A DNA stretch of 64,000 bases from Arhodomonas sp052060015 (GCF_052060015.1 NZ_JBPODZ010000002.1:124001-188000), one strand, 5' to 3'; numbered from the stretch's first letter, positions 1 to 8,852 are shown. A program made the numbers and translations. The notes: generated by a model not told the origin, from the sequence alone.

Positions 1-645
1 GATCCGGCTGCAGACCTCCCGCACCAGCTCCATATCGTGCTCGATGAGCAGGAAGGTGGCGCCGGCCTCCTGCATGCTCCGCACCGCGTTAAGGATGATG
101 GCGCGGATATTGGGATGCACCCCGGCGGTGACCTCGTCGAGGAGCACCACACTCGGCCGGCGCATATACACCCGCGCGAACTCCACGAGCTTCTGCTGCC
201 CCCCGGAGAGCTCGGAGGCCTGGTTCTCGGCGACGTGTGCGATCTCCAGCAGCGACAACGCCTGCGCCGCTCGCTCCGGTGCACCCCGCCAATCGCCCTC
301 CACAGCGGCGGCGAGCAGGTTATCGCGCACGCTCATGTTTTCGAACAGCGAAGGGATCTGGAAGGTCCGCCCCAACCCCGCCCGGGCCACCCGCCAGGCG
401 GGCCAGCCCGTGATGTCCTGTCCACCGAGCCGCACCGAGCCGCTATCCGGGCTGACGGCCCCGGCGATCAGATTGAACAGCGTGGACTTGCCACTGCCGT
501 TGGGCCCGATCAGCCCGAGCACCTCGCCCGCGCCGACCTCGAGGGATACGCCGTCGACGGCCACGATTCCCGCGAACCGCTTGCGCAGCTCGTCCACCGT
601 GAGCGCCGCCGCCCGCCCAGCCACCACGGCCGTATTCGCCGTCAT
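1..645 (-). CDS. livG: Liv-type ABC transporter ATP-binding protein (partial, C-terminus off window)
   Basis: Cytoplasmic ATPase that would drive the permease pair encoded just upstream. The frame has Walker A GPNGSGKST near residues 47-55, the signature LSGGQQ, Walker B VVLLDE and the H-loop IEHD, all typical of the LivG branch. It runs off the left edge, so only about 215 residues are visible. Its ATG at 645 overlaps the TGA of the livM gene (ATGA), so translation is probably coupled. The other Liv ATPase (livF) is expected just left of the window. The substrate is not shown by the sequence; the linked hydroxylase genes suggest an aromatic compound (inference). Confidence 0.93.
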   Translation of the reverse strand, partial: MTANTAVVAGRAAALTVDELRKRFAGIVAVDGVSLEVGAGEVLGLIGPNGSGKSTLFNLIAGAVSPDSGSVRLGGQDITGWPAWRVARAGLGRTFQIPSLFENMSVRDNLLAAAVEGDWRGAPERAAQALSLLEIAHVAENQASELSGGQQKLVEFARVYMRRPSVVLLDEVTAGVHPNIRAIILNAVRSMQEAGATFLLIEHDMELVREVCSRI

Positions 646-1604
646 AGCTTCCGCACCACTGCCATGATCAACCGCCGGCCCCGCCGGCGCAGCGACTGCG
701 CCCCGGGCAGGAGGCTGATGAGCCCGTTGGGTAGGAATACCACCACTGCCGCGATGATCAGACCGAGAATAGGCAGGTAGATGGCGGTGTCACCGTAGGA
801 GGCCCATACCATGCGATTCGTCAGCCACAGCAGGCTCGCCCCCAGCGCCGGGCCCCAGACCGTGCCGAGGCCGCCGAGCAGTACCATGACCACCATCTGA
901 TCGGTGATCTCGGGGCCCATGACCGATCTCGGATCGATGAAGGTAACCCAGTAGGTGTAGATGCCACCGAACAGCGCGGTGATGCCCGCCGAGAGCGAAA
1001 ACGCCTGCACCTTCACCGCCGTGGTACGAATGCCCATCGCCTCCGCCGCCCCCTCATGGTCACGCAGCGCGCGCAGCCGAAAACCGAAGCGCGAGCGCTC
1101 CATCAGCCCCCAGACCAGCAGATAGGCCGCCAGGGCAGAGGCGAGCATCAGGTAGTAGAAGAAGAACTCGTTGAGGAACGGCGGCACGGACAATCCACCG
1201 GGCCCGCCGGTGATATCGAGGACGTTGACCAGCTCCAGCAACATCTCGGCGAAGGCCCAGGTGGCGATGGCGAAGTATGAACCCCGTAACCGCATGGTCG
1301 GCGCACCGATGGCCGCGGCAACGCCCGCCGCCGCCAGGATGGCCACCGGCAACGTGGCGAAAAACGGCCAGTCCATGCCGCGCTGCATGAGCAACGCGGT
1401 GGCGTAGGCACCGATGCCGAAGAACGCCGAGTGGCCGAAACTGATATAACCGGCGTATCCGCCGACGATGTTCCAGGCACAGGCCAACCCCGCCCACATG
1501 AGCACGCCGGTGGCCACGCGCAGGGCGTAGGCATCCAGTGCCAAGGGCAGCATAGCAAGCAGCGCGGCGGCGATGGCAAGGAGGAACCAGCGACCGATCG
1601 TCAT
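642..1604 (-). CDS. livM: Liv-type ABC transporter permease, LivM family
   Basis: Inner-membrane permease of about 320 residues with roughly nine hydrophobic segments. It carries the LivM hallmark GYAGYISFGHSAFFGIGAYA near residues 45-65 and the GGLGTVWGPALGA loop near the C-terminus. The ATG at 1604 is chosen because the protein then begins directly with a membrane segment, as in the family; an upstream extension in the same frame would overlap livH extensively and is unlikely. The stop overlaps the livG start, and livH ends 14 bp upstream, so this is one operon. It should form the channel with LivH. Confidence 0.93.
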   Translation of the reverse strand: MTIGRWFLLAIAAALLAMLPLALDAYALRVATGVLMWAGLACAWNIVGGYAGYISFGHSAFFGIGAYATALLMQRGMDWPFFATLPVAILAAAGVAAAIGAPTMRLRGSYFAIATWAFAEMLLELVNVLDITGGPGGLSVPPFLNEFFFYYLMLASALAAYLLVWGLMERSRFGFRLRALRDHEGAAEAMGIRTTAVKVQAFSLSAGITALFGGIYTYWVTFIDPRSVMGPEITDQMVVMVLLGGLGTVWGPALGASLLWLTNRMVWASYGDTAIYLPILGLIIAAVVVFLPNGLISLLPGAQSLRRRGRRLIMAVVRKL

Positions 1605-1617
1605 TCCTGCCCCTTGT

Positions 1618-2490
1618 CTACAGTCCACGGCGCAGGATGCCCTGCGGGGAGATGAGCAATACCAAGTACAGCGTCCCGAACACGACCACAAGGGAGTAAC
1701 TGGTGCCCGCGTAGATTGCCACCATCGATTCCATGATCCCCAGGAACAACCCGGCCACCAGCACCCCACCCACGGAGCCGAGCCCGGCAAGCACCGCAAC
1801 GAAGAATGCGAATAGGGTGTAGCGGATGCCGACATCCGGGCTCACGGCGAAGATGGTGGCCACCAGCACCCCGGCGCTGGCGGTGAGCCCGGTATACACC
1901 CCGTAGACCTGGGCCGAGATACGGCGCACATCCACCCCCATCAGCCCCGCGTTATCGCGGTTCTGGGCCACCGCGCGAACCGCGAGCCCCGTACGGGTCC
2001 GATACAGGAACAGGAACAGGGCCAGGCTCAGACCTACCGCGGCCAGAAAGGCCACCACCCGGAGCACGGGCAGCGCCACCGGCCCGATCTGGATCGCCGG
2101 CCCGGCCAAGGCGGTATCGACGCTGCGGCTGTTGAACGACCACAGCCACAACGCGCCACCCCGCATAAAGATAAAAATACCGAAGGTCAGTGCCAGGGCC
2201 ATGAGATCGGGACGTGCATAGCGGCTGGTACGCACGTGATAGATCAGCGGCCCCAGGGCCCGGCCGATCAGCGCGAAACCGAGGAACACCAGTGGCAAGG
2301 CCACGAAGGGGTCCAAACCGAGCAACTCCAGGGCCCAGTAGGCGGCGTAGCCGCCGAGCATGACCCAGCCACCCACGGCGAAGTCGATGACGTGCAGCAC
2401 CCCGAAGGTGAGCTGGAAACCGATGGTCAAGCAGACCAGGATGCCGCCGATCAGCACCCCGTTGGCCAGTGCCTGCAGGAAAAGGTCCAC
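1618..2490 (-). CDS. livH: Liv-type ABC transporter permease, LivH family
   Basis: Second inner-membrane permease, about 290 residues, with multiple hydrophobic helices and the LivH-type motifs LTIGFQLTFGVLHVIDFAVG near the start and GGLGSVGG-type loop near the end. I choose the GTG at 2490 because GAGGAG lies about seven bases upstream; an ATG at 2526 would add an unhydrophobic N-terminal extension without a better ribosome site. It lies downstream of the binding-protein gene, separated by a strong inverted repeat, and upstream of livM. Function is known for the family; substrate is inferred only from neighbours. Confidence 0.9.
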   Translation of the reverse strand: MDLFLQALANGVLIGGILVCLTIGFQLTFGVLHVIDFAVGGWVMLGGYAAYWALELLGLDPFVALPLVFLGFALIGRALGPLIYHVRTSRYARPDLMALALTFGIFIFMRGGALWLWSFNSRSVDTALAGPAIQIGPVALPVLRVVAFLAAVGLSLALFLFLYRTRTGLAVRAVAQNRDNAGLMGVDVRRISAQVYGVYTGLTASAGVLVATIFAVSPDVGIRYTLFAFFVAVLAGLGSVGGVLVAGLFLGIMESMVAIYAGTSYSLVVVFGTLYLVLLISPQGILRRGL

Positions 2491-2542
2491 AGGGATCTCC
2501 TCACTGGTGATGCCTCGCGAACCCACCCCTCGGATGGGGCGG

Positions 2543-2587
2543 GGGCCGCGGCATCCCTGCCACCGGCACGCGGCGGACCCGCGGCCC
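2543..2587 (-). terminator. Stem-loop between binding-protein gene and livH
   Basis: A perfect 9-bp inverted repeat (GGGCCGCGG at 2543-2551 and CCGCGGCCC at 2579-2587) encloses a 27-base loop just after the stop of the binding-protein gene. There is no U-tract, so it is more likely a partial terminator or 3'-end stabiliser that lets the binding protein outproduce the permeases than a full terminator. A comparable hairpin follows the second binding-protein gene. Confidence 0.5.
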
Positions 2588-2601
2588 GCCGGATCAGGGG
2601 G

Positions 2602-3861
2602 TCACGACCAGTCCGGCAATGGGTAGACCAGCTCGCCGTCCGCGGCGTCCGCCGGTGCCACCGGCACCACCCGGCCGTCGGTGATCTGCACCACCACGGG
2701 GATGGGCTGGGTGTTGTTGTGGAAGTGGTCGCCGGAGGTCTCGAACTTCACCGGGCCGTAGAAGGTCTCGATGTCCGTTGCCTCGATGGCCTGGGCCAGC
2801 GCCTCGCGGTCGCTCTGACTCCACGGCGGCGCCTTGCCTAACCGCGCGGCAGCGTCCTGGAGGACGAGACCGCTGGCGGAACAGGCCGCCTCCGTGTAGT
2901 CGGGGTGACTGCCCCACCGCGAATGGGAGAGCTCATCGTAGTCCGCGGCGCTGCCGAAGAGATCATCGCGGTAGGAGACGCCGGGCGTCCACAGCGAGAT
3001 CCCGAGCACACCGTCGGCATCACGACCGAGCTCGTTGGCGAAGGCGGGCGCGGTGATGCCGTAGTGCATAACCAGGGCCTTGGGCCGGAAACCCAGGGAC
3101 TTGGCGGTCCTGACCATGTTAATCAGGACCTCCTCGTGGCCGCCAACGGCGACGATATCCGGGTCCTGGGAACGCAATTTGGTGACCACCGGAGTCAGGT
3201 CCGCCTTGGCCGGGAACAGCTCAAAGCCGGTGAGCTCCAGGCCCGCCGCCTCCACACCATCGCGGAAGCCGTGGGCCGTGTCATCCGAGAAGGGCTCATT
3301 GACGCCTACGACACCCACGGACTCGGGCCGCGGGCTGGCGGCATCAGCGATCACCCCGAGGGACTTCCCGGAGGAGAGGTCCACCGCCGGGATCATGCCG
3401 AAATTGAACGGCGGCTGGTCCACCCAGACCTTGGGGGACTCCGCGGAGCCGGAGATCATGGGGACGCGGTATTTGTTGCAGATGGGCTGGACCGCGAGCG
3501 TCACGCCCGAGGTGTACGGCCCGAAGATCACGTCCACCTCCTCCTGGACGATGAGCCGCTCTGCCGCAGAGGCGCCCGAGGACGGGTTGGATTGGGCGTC
3601 ACCGTAGAACATCTCCACCCGGTAACGCTCGCCGTTGATCTCCACGCCACCGAGCTTGTTGATCTCCTCGGCCCAGAGGTCGTAGCCGCGGCGGGTAAGA
3701 TTACCGCCGAAGCGGTTGGCGCCGGACAGCGAGGTCACCACCCCGCAGCGGATGGTCGCCGACTGCGCACGTGCGGAACGGCCCGTGGCACCAACAGATA
3801 GCGCCCCGACACCGAGCGCCGAGGTCTTGAGAAAGTCGCGTCGGGTAAGCTTGCTAGCCAT
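2602..3861 (-). CDS. Liv-type ABC transporter substrate-binding protein (Tat-exported)
   Basis: Periplasmic binding protein of 419 residues. The N-terminus has a twin-arginine signal (KLTRRDFLKTSALGVGALS) ending near ARAQ, then the Leu/Ile/Val-binding fold starting IRCGVVTSLSGANRFGGN, with the conserved FGPYTSG segment near residue 110. Tat export rather than Sec is seen in some members of this family. It is followed by livHMG on the same strand and preceded by the hydroxylase genes, so it likely captures an aromatic or amide-type substrate for them (inference). It is clearly different from the two other binding proteins in the window, which are close paralogues of each other. Confidence 0.9.
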   Translation of the reverse strand: MASKLTRRDFLKTSALGVGALSVGATGRSARAQSATIRCGVVTSLSGANRFGGNLTRRGYDLWAEEINKLGGVEINGERYRVEMFYGDAQSNPSSGASAAERLIVQEEVDVIFGPYTSGVTLAVQPICNKYRVPMISGSAESPKVWVDQPPFNFGMIPAVDLSSGKSLGVIADAASPRPESVGVVGVNEPFSDDTAHGFRDGVEAAGLELTGFELFPAKADLTPVVTKLRSQDPDIVAVGGHEEVLINMVRTAKSLGFRPKALVMHYGITAPAFANELGRDADGVLGISLWTPGVSYRDDLFGSAADYDELSHSRWGSHPDYTEAACSASGLVLQDAAARLGKAPPWSQSDREALAQAIEATDIETFYGPVKFETSGDHFHNNTQPIPVVVQITDGRVVPVAPADAADGELVYPLPDWS

Positions 3862-3989
3862 GGTATCTCCCCTCCGTTGTGGGCCTTAGCGGGCCCTTAT
3901 GTTTGTCTGAAAGCGGAATAACCGTCACCGAAAAAGATAGAAGGCGTACGCCATCTGACAAGTCGGGGACCCGGAAACCCGGAACGCGT

Positions 3990-4592
3990 TCACCCCGAAT
4001 GAGGGTCTTCGCCGGCCACCTCGCGGGGGCGGGGATCGAAACCGAACCGGGCCGGGGCCTGACTGCGCCGCAACGGGTAGAGGGGACGATTGACTCCGAC
4101 GGAAGGGTTCAGGCGGAGGCCTGCGGGACGGCCCTGCATCAGGTCATCCAGGGCCCGCTCGAGTGCCGGGGCCGAAGGCTGACCGCCGCCCTCTCCCTCG
4201 AGGTGCTCCACAAACCAGTGCAGGACATCCCCGTGGAGCAGGCCGACGCCGCGGTCGAAGGTCAGCAGCACGTCCCCATGCTCATCCACATAGGCGGCGT
4301 TAATGCCGGTCACCGCGGTACCGGTATGATCCACCAGGCCCCCGGCACCGTCGGCAAACAGGATCCAGGGCGTGTACTCCAGGTCCACGTACCCGCGCTG
4401 GGGCCCATTCTGGAAGTACCAGCGCCCTCGCTCGTCGACGACGTAGTTGCGGCCGATGAAGTCGATGATGGCGGTGCGCTCTATGAGCTCACCGTTGATC
4501 CACCAGCACCCGCGCCGGTCGAGGTAGAGCCAGCCGTATAGGGCCGGGACATTGGGCCAACGGGCCATGGCCCGGCGGACGGACTCGTCCAT
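3990..4592 (-). CDS. DUF2946 family protein
   Basis: A 200-residue soluble protein of unknown function. The first half matches what I remember of DUF2946: MDESVRRAMARWPNVPALYG at the start, then WLYLDRRGCWW, FIGRNYVVDERGRWYFQNGP and a conserved aromatic-rich region. The second half adds a GDVLHWFVEHL segment and a low-complexity tail. It is next to the DUF2783 and FAD-monooxygenase genes on the same strand with a 12-bp gap, an association common for this family. No catalytic motif is evident; it may be an accessory of the hydroxylase pathway (inference). Confidence 0.75.
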   Translation of the reverse strand: MDESVRRAMARWPNVPALYGWLYLDRRGCWWINGELIERTAIIDFIGRNYVVDERGRWYFQNGPQRGYVDLEYTPWILFADGAGGLVDHTGTAVTGINAAYVDEHGDVLLTFDRGVGLLHGDVLHWFVEHLEGEGGGQPSAPALERALDDLMQGRPAGLRLNPSVGVNRPLYPLRRSQAPARFGFDPRPREVAGEDPHSG

Positions 4593-4604
4593 GGGCGAAG
4601 GGCC

Positions 4605-4829
4605 TCAGCCCCCCTTTTCGGATCCGCCGCGGACCCCTTTGCGGGCGATGCGCATGGCCTCATTGAGGACATCGTGGTCGCCGATGTGGTTGCTCAGCAG
4701 GAGGATGAGCTTGGCGTTGGCGAGCCGACTCTCCTCGTCGGTGAGGTCCCGGTGCATCTCCACCAGGGCCTCGTAGAAATCATCCCCCCGCTCGAGGCGC
4801 GGGTCCACGTTGAGATACTCCGGCTGCAT
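4605..4829 (-). CDS. DUF2783 family small protein
   Basis: A 74-residue protein with the DUF2783 pattern: DDFYEALVEMHRDLTDEES followed by NAKLILLLSNHIGD and LNEAMRIAR. It is probably a small helical protein without signal peptide or membrane segment. Start at 4829 has GAGGAGGAG upstream. It lies between the FAD monooxygenase and DUF2946 genes with short gaps. Function is unknown; its constant pairing with FAD-dependent hydroxylases suggests a small accessory subunit (inference). Confidence 0.8.
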   Translation of the reverse strand: MQPEYLNVDPRLERGDDFYEALVEMHRDLTDEESRLANAKLILLLSNHIGDHDVLNEAMRIARKGVRGGSEKGG

Positions 4830-4861
4830 CTTCGCTGCTCCTCCTCGCTGGGTGGGCGCTC

Positions 4862-6538
4862 TCAGGCGGCCCGCGCGCAGGCCCGGTCGACGATGCGACC
4901 GATCACCTCCGCGCTCGGGCCGCGCCGGCGGCCCACCACGTGCTGATCCGGGCGGATGACGTAGACCGTGCCTGCACGGCCGTCGTAGCGCGAGGCCGCC
5001 AGCCCCTCGCTGTCCCCCACCAGCATGGCCCCCTCGGGCACATTGCCCCCGCTGCGGCCGACGACGATGATGCGCAGTCCGGGCTCACGTTCGCGGGCCT
5101 GCTCGAGCGTCTCGGTCAACCCCGCCGAACAGCCACCGTCCTCATCGGCGAACGCCAACACAGTGAAGTCGCCGCCGAGCTGGGCGAGCAGCCAGTCGTC
5201 GCGACCGCCGATGCGCACCGGCGCGTCGGCGCAGGGCGCGCCCGGCACCATCGCCCCCTCGAACGGCTCCTGGTCCGGGGTGTTGAGCACCGAATGGCTG
5301 AGCACGGTGGGCACTGACAACCGGCCGCTGTTGACCAAGCGGCGGGCGAAGGGGAAGTCCTCGGCGAGCATCAGGGTGGCATCCCGGAACGAGCGGCTCA
5401 CCTCGCTTTTGGGGGTAATAAAATCGGTGCTGCGAGTGGAGTTGAGGATGTTTTCGTCGGCGGCGGCGATACGCTCGCTGTCGTAGGTCTCCAACAACCG
5501 GTCGCCGGCGCGGCCTTGCATCACCCGCTCGAGCTTCCAGATCAGGTTATCGACGTCCTGGACGCCGCTGTTCGCGCCTCGCGCGCCGAAGGGCGAGACC
5601 TGGTGCGCGGCGTCGCCCGCGAAAAAGATCCGCGACGAGGGGTGGAAGGTGGGCATACGCCGGCACTGGAAGGTATACACGCTCACCCAGTCCAGATCGA
5701 AGTCCACGTCCTCGCCGAGCATTGCCTGGATCCGGGGGATCACGCGCTCGGGCTGGCGCTCCGCCTCCGGATCGGCCTCCCAGCCGAGCTGGAAGTCGAT
5801 GCGGAAGACGTTATCCGCCTGGCGGTGCAGCAGCACGGACTGGCCGGGATGGAACGGGGGGTCGAACCAGAACCATCGCTCGGTGGGGAAGTCGGCGTCC
5901 ATGACGACATCGGCGATGAGAAAGCGGTCCTTGAACACCTGACCTTCGGAGCTCAGACCGAGCATCTTGCGCAACGGGCTCTTGGCCCCATCGGCCACGA
6001 TAAGATAGTCGGCGATCAGGGGATACTCCCCCTCCGGCGTGCGCACCGTGAGATGGACGCCGTCATCGCGCTCGGCGACCGAGACCACCTCGTTGCACCA
6101 GCGCAGGTCCGCACGCTCCAGGCCCTGGAGGTGCTCGATGAGGTATTCCTCCAGGTAATACTGCTGCAGGTTGATGAAGGCGGGCCTGCGATGACCCTCC
6201 TCGGGGAGGAGATCGAAGCGGTAGACCTCCCGGTCGCCGAAGAACACCCGGCCGAGCTTCCAGGTGATGCCCTTGTCCACCATCGGCTGCGCGCCACCGA
6301 GGCGATCAAAGATCTCCAGCGTCCGCTTGGCGAAGCAGATGGCGCGGGAGCCGTCGCTCACGCCGTTCTCCGCCTCCAAGAGTACGACTTCGATGCCGCG
6401 CTGGGCGAGGTCTATGGCCGCCGATAGCCCGATGGGGCCGGCCCCGACCACCACCACGGGATGGCGGACCGGCTCGCCGGCGTCCTGGTCCGGCGAGCGC
6501 CGGTACTCGAAGACCGGGCATTGGTGTGACTTCGGCAT
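4862..6538 (-). CDS. FAD-dependent aromatic-ring monooxygenase (PheA/MhpA-type)
   Basis: Group A flavoprotein monooxygenase of 558 residues. It would hydroxylate an aromatic substrate using NAD(P)H and O2. The N-terminal dinucleotide-binding fold VVVGAGPIGLSAAIDL starts near residue 28. The second FAD motif GDAAHQVSPFGARGANSG is near residue 312, followed by VQDVDNLIWKL. A C-terminal thioredoxin-like domain, usual in phenol and 3-hydroxyphenylpropionate hydroxylases, covers about residues 430-558. An N-terminal extension of about 25 residues precedes the Rossmann fold. It is cotranscribed with the MBL-fold gene (12-bp gap upstream) and DUF2783 downstream. The true substrate cannot be read from sequence. 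Confidence 0.88.
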   Translation of the reverse strand: MPKSHQCPVFEYRRSPDQDAGEPVRHPVVVVGAGPIGLSAAIDLAQRGIEVVLLEAENGVSDGSRAICFAKRTLEIFDRLGGAQPMVDKGITWKLGRVFFGDREVYRFDLLPEEGHRRPAFINLQQYYLEEYLIEHLQGLERADLRWCNEVVSVAERDDGVHLTVRTPEGEYPLIADYLIVADGAKSPLRKMLGLSSEGQVFKDRFLIADVVMDADFPTERWFWFDPPFHPGQSVLLHRQADNVFRIDFQLGWEADPEAERQPERVIPRIQAMLGEDVDFDLDWVSVYTFQCRRMPTFHPSSRIFFAGDAAHQVSPFGARGANSGVQDVDNLIWKLERVMQGRAGDRLLETYDSERIAAADENILNSTRSTDFITPKSEVSRSFRDATLMLAEDFPFARRLVNSGRLSVPTVLSHSVLNTPDQEPFEGAMVPGAPCADAPVRIGGRDDWLLAQLGGDFTVLAFADEDGGCSAGLTETLEQAREREPGLRIIVVGRSGGNVPEGAMLVGDSEGLAASRYDGRAGTVYVIRPDQHVVGRRRGPSAEVIGRIVDRACARAA

Positions 6539-6550
6539 GGCGCGCCCCTC

Positions 6551-7501
6551 CTAGCCCTCCAGGGCCTCCCACATCTCCTGGTCGCGCTCGGCCGTCCAGA
6601 TCCGCGGGTCCGGGTAGTCGCCGGCCTCGTCGTAGGCCCGACTGACATCGAAGGGCATGCAGTGGCGGAAGATCACCCAGTGGCCGTACTTGGGCTCCAT
6701 CTCCTCCATCAGCGTCTCGTAGGTGGCCTTGAGGTCCTTGCCTTCGGCCCGGCAACGCTTGACCCCGCCATAGAGGTCATTGATGAAGGCCTGCGTGCCC
6801 TCCAGCGCGCTCTGACACTCCTCCGGTGTCTTCAATGCCTCGCCACGGCCCGGTACCAGCGCCTTCGGTTCCAGCTCACGGAGCCGACCCAGGGTGTCCG
6901 GCCAGTCCCGGTGATAGGCGTCGCCGGTGTACGGGGTGGCGCCGTACTCCACCAGGTCGCCGCTGAACAGGACCTTGTCGTCGGGCAGCCAGACCACGGT
7001 ATCGCCCTTGGTGTGGCCACGGCCGAGCTGCATGATCTCCACCCGGCGCTCACCCATCCACAGGGTCATGTGACCGTCAAAGACCGTGGTCGGCCAGGTC
7101 AGCCCCGGGATGCTATCGGCGCCCTGGAACAGCCGCGGGAAGCGGCCGAGCTCCGAGGCGTAGTCCTGCTCGCCGCGCTCGACGATCAGGTCATAGGTGT
7201 CACGGCTCGCGATGATCTGCTCCGCCTGGTAGGCAGAGGCACCTAGGGCACGCACCGCGTGGTAGTGGGTGAGCATCACGTAGCGGATAGGCTTGTCGGT
7301 GACCTTCCGTACCCGCTTGATCACCTCTTCCGCCATCACCGGCGTGGCCTGGGCATCGATCACCATCACGCCGTCGTCGCCGACGATGATGCCGGTGTTG
7401 GGATCGCCCTCGGCGGTGTAGGCGTAGGCACCCGGGGCGAGCTCGGAGAAGGTGATCTCCTTGGGGGTCATATCGCCTGCGGATGCGAATTGCTTGGCCA
7501 T
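6551..7501 (-). CDS. MBL-fold metallohydrolase, atypical metal motif
   Basis: A 316-residue metallo-beta-lactamase-fold protein. The first metal motif reads HYHAVRALGAS (near residue 90) where most family members have HxHxDH, so the Asp-His pair is absent. Later ligands are present: GRGHTKGDTVVW and SGDLVEYG. This variant seems to be a recognised subfamily pattern rather than decay, because the rest is intact. It could be a ring-cleavage or lactone/thioester hydrolase step linked to the adjacent hydroxylase (inference). Start ATG at 7501. It lies between the second binding-protein gene and the FAD monooxygenase. Confidence 0.85.
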   Translation of the reverse strand: MAKQFASAGDMTPKEITFSELAPGAYAYTAEGDPNTGIIVGDDGVMVIDAQATPVMAEEVIKRVRKVTDKPIRYVMLTHYHAVRALGASAYQAEQIIASRDTYDLIVERGEQDYASELGRFPRLFQGADSIPGLTWPTTVFDGHMTLWMGERRVEIMQLGRGHTKGDTVVWLPDDKVLFSGDLVEYGATPYTGDAYHRDWPDTLGRLRELEPKALVPGRGEALKTPEECQSALEGTQAFINDLYGGVKRCRAEGKDLKATYETLMEEMEPKYGHWVIFRHCMPFDVSRAYDEAGDYPDPRIWTAERDQEMWEALEG

Positions 7502-7537
7502 GGCAGCGTCTCCAGGGTTGTTGGGGGATGGATCAAC

Positions 7538-7560
7538 GCCCCGCCGTGGCGCGGCGGGGC
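7538..7560 (-). terminator. Strong stem-loop after second binding-protein gene
   Basis: GCCCCGCCG (7538-7546) and CGGCGGGGC (7552-7560) form a perfect 9-bp stem with a 5-base loop, nine bases after the binding-protein stop. No U-tract follows on the minus strand. It probably protects the 3' end of the binding-protein message or attenuates read-through into the downstream hydroxylase genes. Confidence 0.55.
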
Positions 7561-7568
7561 GCAGATAC

Positions 7569-8735
7569 TCACTCTTCTACCAGGACCCAATCCTGATCCT
7601 GAATCTCGAGGATGCGGAATGCCGAGAGATCGAGACCGAGATGGTCCTCGGGGCCCATATTGAACTCGCCGCCCGTACCCATCAGGCCGCTGGTCTGCTC
7701 AATCGCATCCCGCACGGCCGCCGGGTCCGCAGTGCCGGCCCGCTCTATGGCGTCGATGGCGATCAACAACCCGTCGTAGGCGTGACCGCCGAAGGTGGAG
7801 ACGGACTCGTTGAAGGTGGACTCGTACTCGTTCTTGTAGTCGACCACCACCGGCTTCTGCGGGTCGTCGTCGGGAAGCTGATCGGCGACCAGCAGCGCGG
7901 CGGCGGGCAGGCGCACGTTATTGGCCGCATCGCCGGCGAGCTCGATGAACTTCTTCGAGGCGACGCCGTGGGACTGGTAGAAGGGCAACTCCAGGCCGAG
8001 CTGGTCGTAGTTGCGGGTGACGATGGCCGGTCCCTGACCGAAGCCGAAGTTCAGGATCGCCTCCACGCCATCGGTGTTGGCGATCTTGGTCAGCTGCGCG
8101 GTCATGTCCGTGTCGCTCGGGCCGTAGGTCTCGTCGGCGACGATCTCGACGTCGTAGTCACCCACCACGTCCAAGGTCTGCTCCCGGCCGGACTTGCCGA
8201 AGCCGCCGGTGCCGGAGATCAGCCCGATCTTGGTGATCCCCCGGGACTGCATGTCCTCGAGGATCTTCTGCGCCGCCATGCGGTCGGTGTGCGGGGTCTT
8301 GAATACCCATTTTTTCACCGGATCGATGACGGGCACGCCGCCGGCCAGGGAGATGAAGGGGATCTCGTAGCGTTCCACCAGCGGCACGACCGCCATAGTG
8401 GTACCGGTGGTGGTGCCCCCGATGATGAGATCCACATCGTCGGAAGTGACCAGCCGCTTGGCGAAGGTCCGGGCCTTCCCCGCATTGCCGGCCGTATCGT
8501 AGTGCACCAGCTCCAGCTGGCGGCCGTTGACGCCGCCGTCCTCGTTGATCTTCTCGATCCAGTGCTCGAGGGTCTTGAGCTCCGGATCACCGAGGAACGA
8601 CGCCGGCCCCGTCACGGCGAGGAACGAGCCGATACGGATCGGATCGTCCTGGGCCGCCGCCGAGGACATGCCACCAACCGCGATGCCGGTAACCGCTGCC
8701 GCCAGACCGAGTTTCTTCAGCAATGCATGGATCAT
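7569..8735 (-). CDS. Liv-type ABC transporter substrate-binding protein
   Basis: Periplasmic binding protein of 388 residues with a Sec signal peptide ending near SSAAAQ and a mature start IRIGSFLAVTGPASFLGD. The conserved loop IIGGTTTGTTMAVVPLVE binds the ligand carboxylate or amide in the family. It follows the livHMG-F operon after a 117-bp gap that contains its own strong promoter, so it can be made in excess. It is a close paralogue of the orphan binding protein at 45204-46355, sharing long stretches such as VTGPASFLGDPE, GTGGFG and QSHGVAS. Likely ligand: an aromatic acid or amine related to the paa pathway (inference). Confidence 0.92.
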   Translation of the reverse strand: MIHALLKKLGLAAAVTGIAVGGMSSAAAQDDPIRIGSFLAVTGPASFLGDPELKTLEHWIEKINEDGGVNGRQLELVHYDTAGNAGKARTFAKRLVTSDDVDLIIGGTTTGTTMAVVPLVERYEIPFISLAGGVPVIDPVKKWVFKTPHTDRMAAQKILEDMQSRGITKIGLISGTGGFGKSGREQTLDVVGDYDVEIVADETYGPSDTDMTAQLTKIANTDGVEAILNFGFGQGPAIVTRNYDQLGLELPFYQSHGVASKKFIELAGDAANNVRLPAAALLVADQLPDDDPQKPVVVDYKNEYESTFNESVSTFGGHAYDGLLIAIDAIERAGTADPAAVRDAIEQTSGLMGTGGEFNMGPEDHLGLDLSAFRILEIQDQDWVLVEE

Positions 8736-8803
8736 CTGCTCTCCTCCTGATTCCGCGCTGGGCGGGATAACAGGCGATGCCGGCCCACCCGACCATCGCC
8801 CAC

Positions 8804-8832
8804 AAAGTATTTTCGATCAAAACTAATGTCAA
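8804..8832 (-). promoter_or_regulatory. Sigma-70-type promoter with embedded palindrome, for the 8735 binding-protein gene
   Basis: Minus-strand -35 TTGACA (plus positions 8827-8832), 17-base spacer, -10 TACTTT (8804-8809), about 70 bases upstream of the binding-protein start. The spacer carries TTTCGATCAAAA (8811-8822), a near-palindrome with one mismatch. The same arrangement with a perfect TTTCGATCGAAA lies in the livH promoter at 13003-13032, which suggests one regulator controls both. Confidence 0.7.
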
Positions 8833-8852
8833 GCCCACGTACGGCGCGGGCC

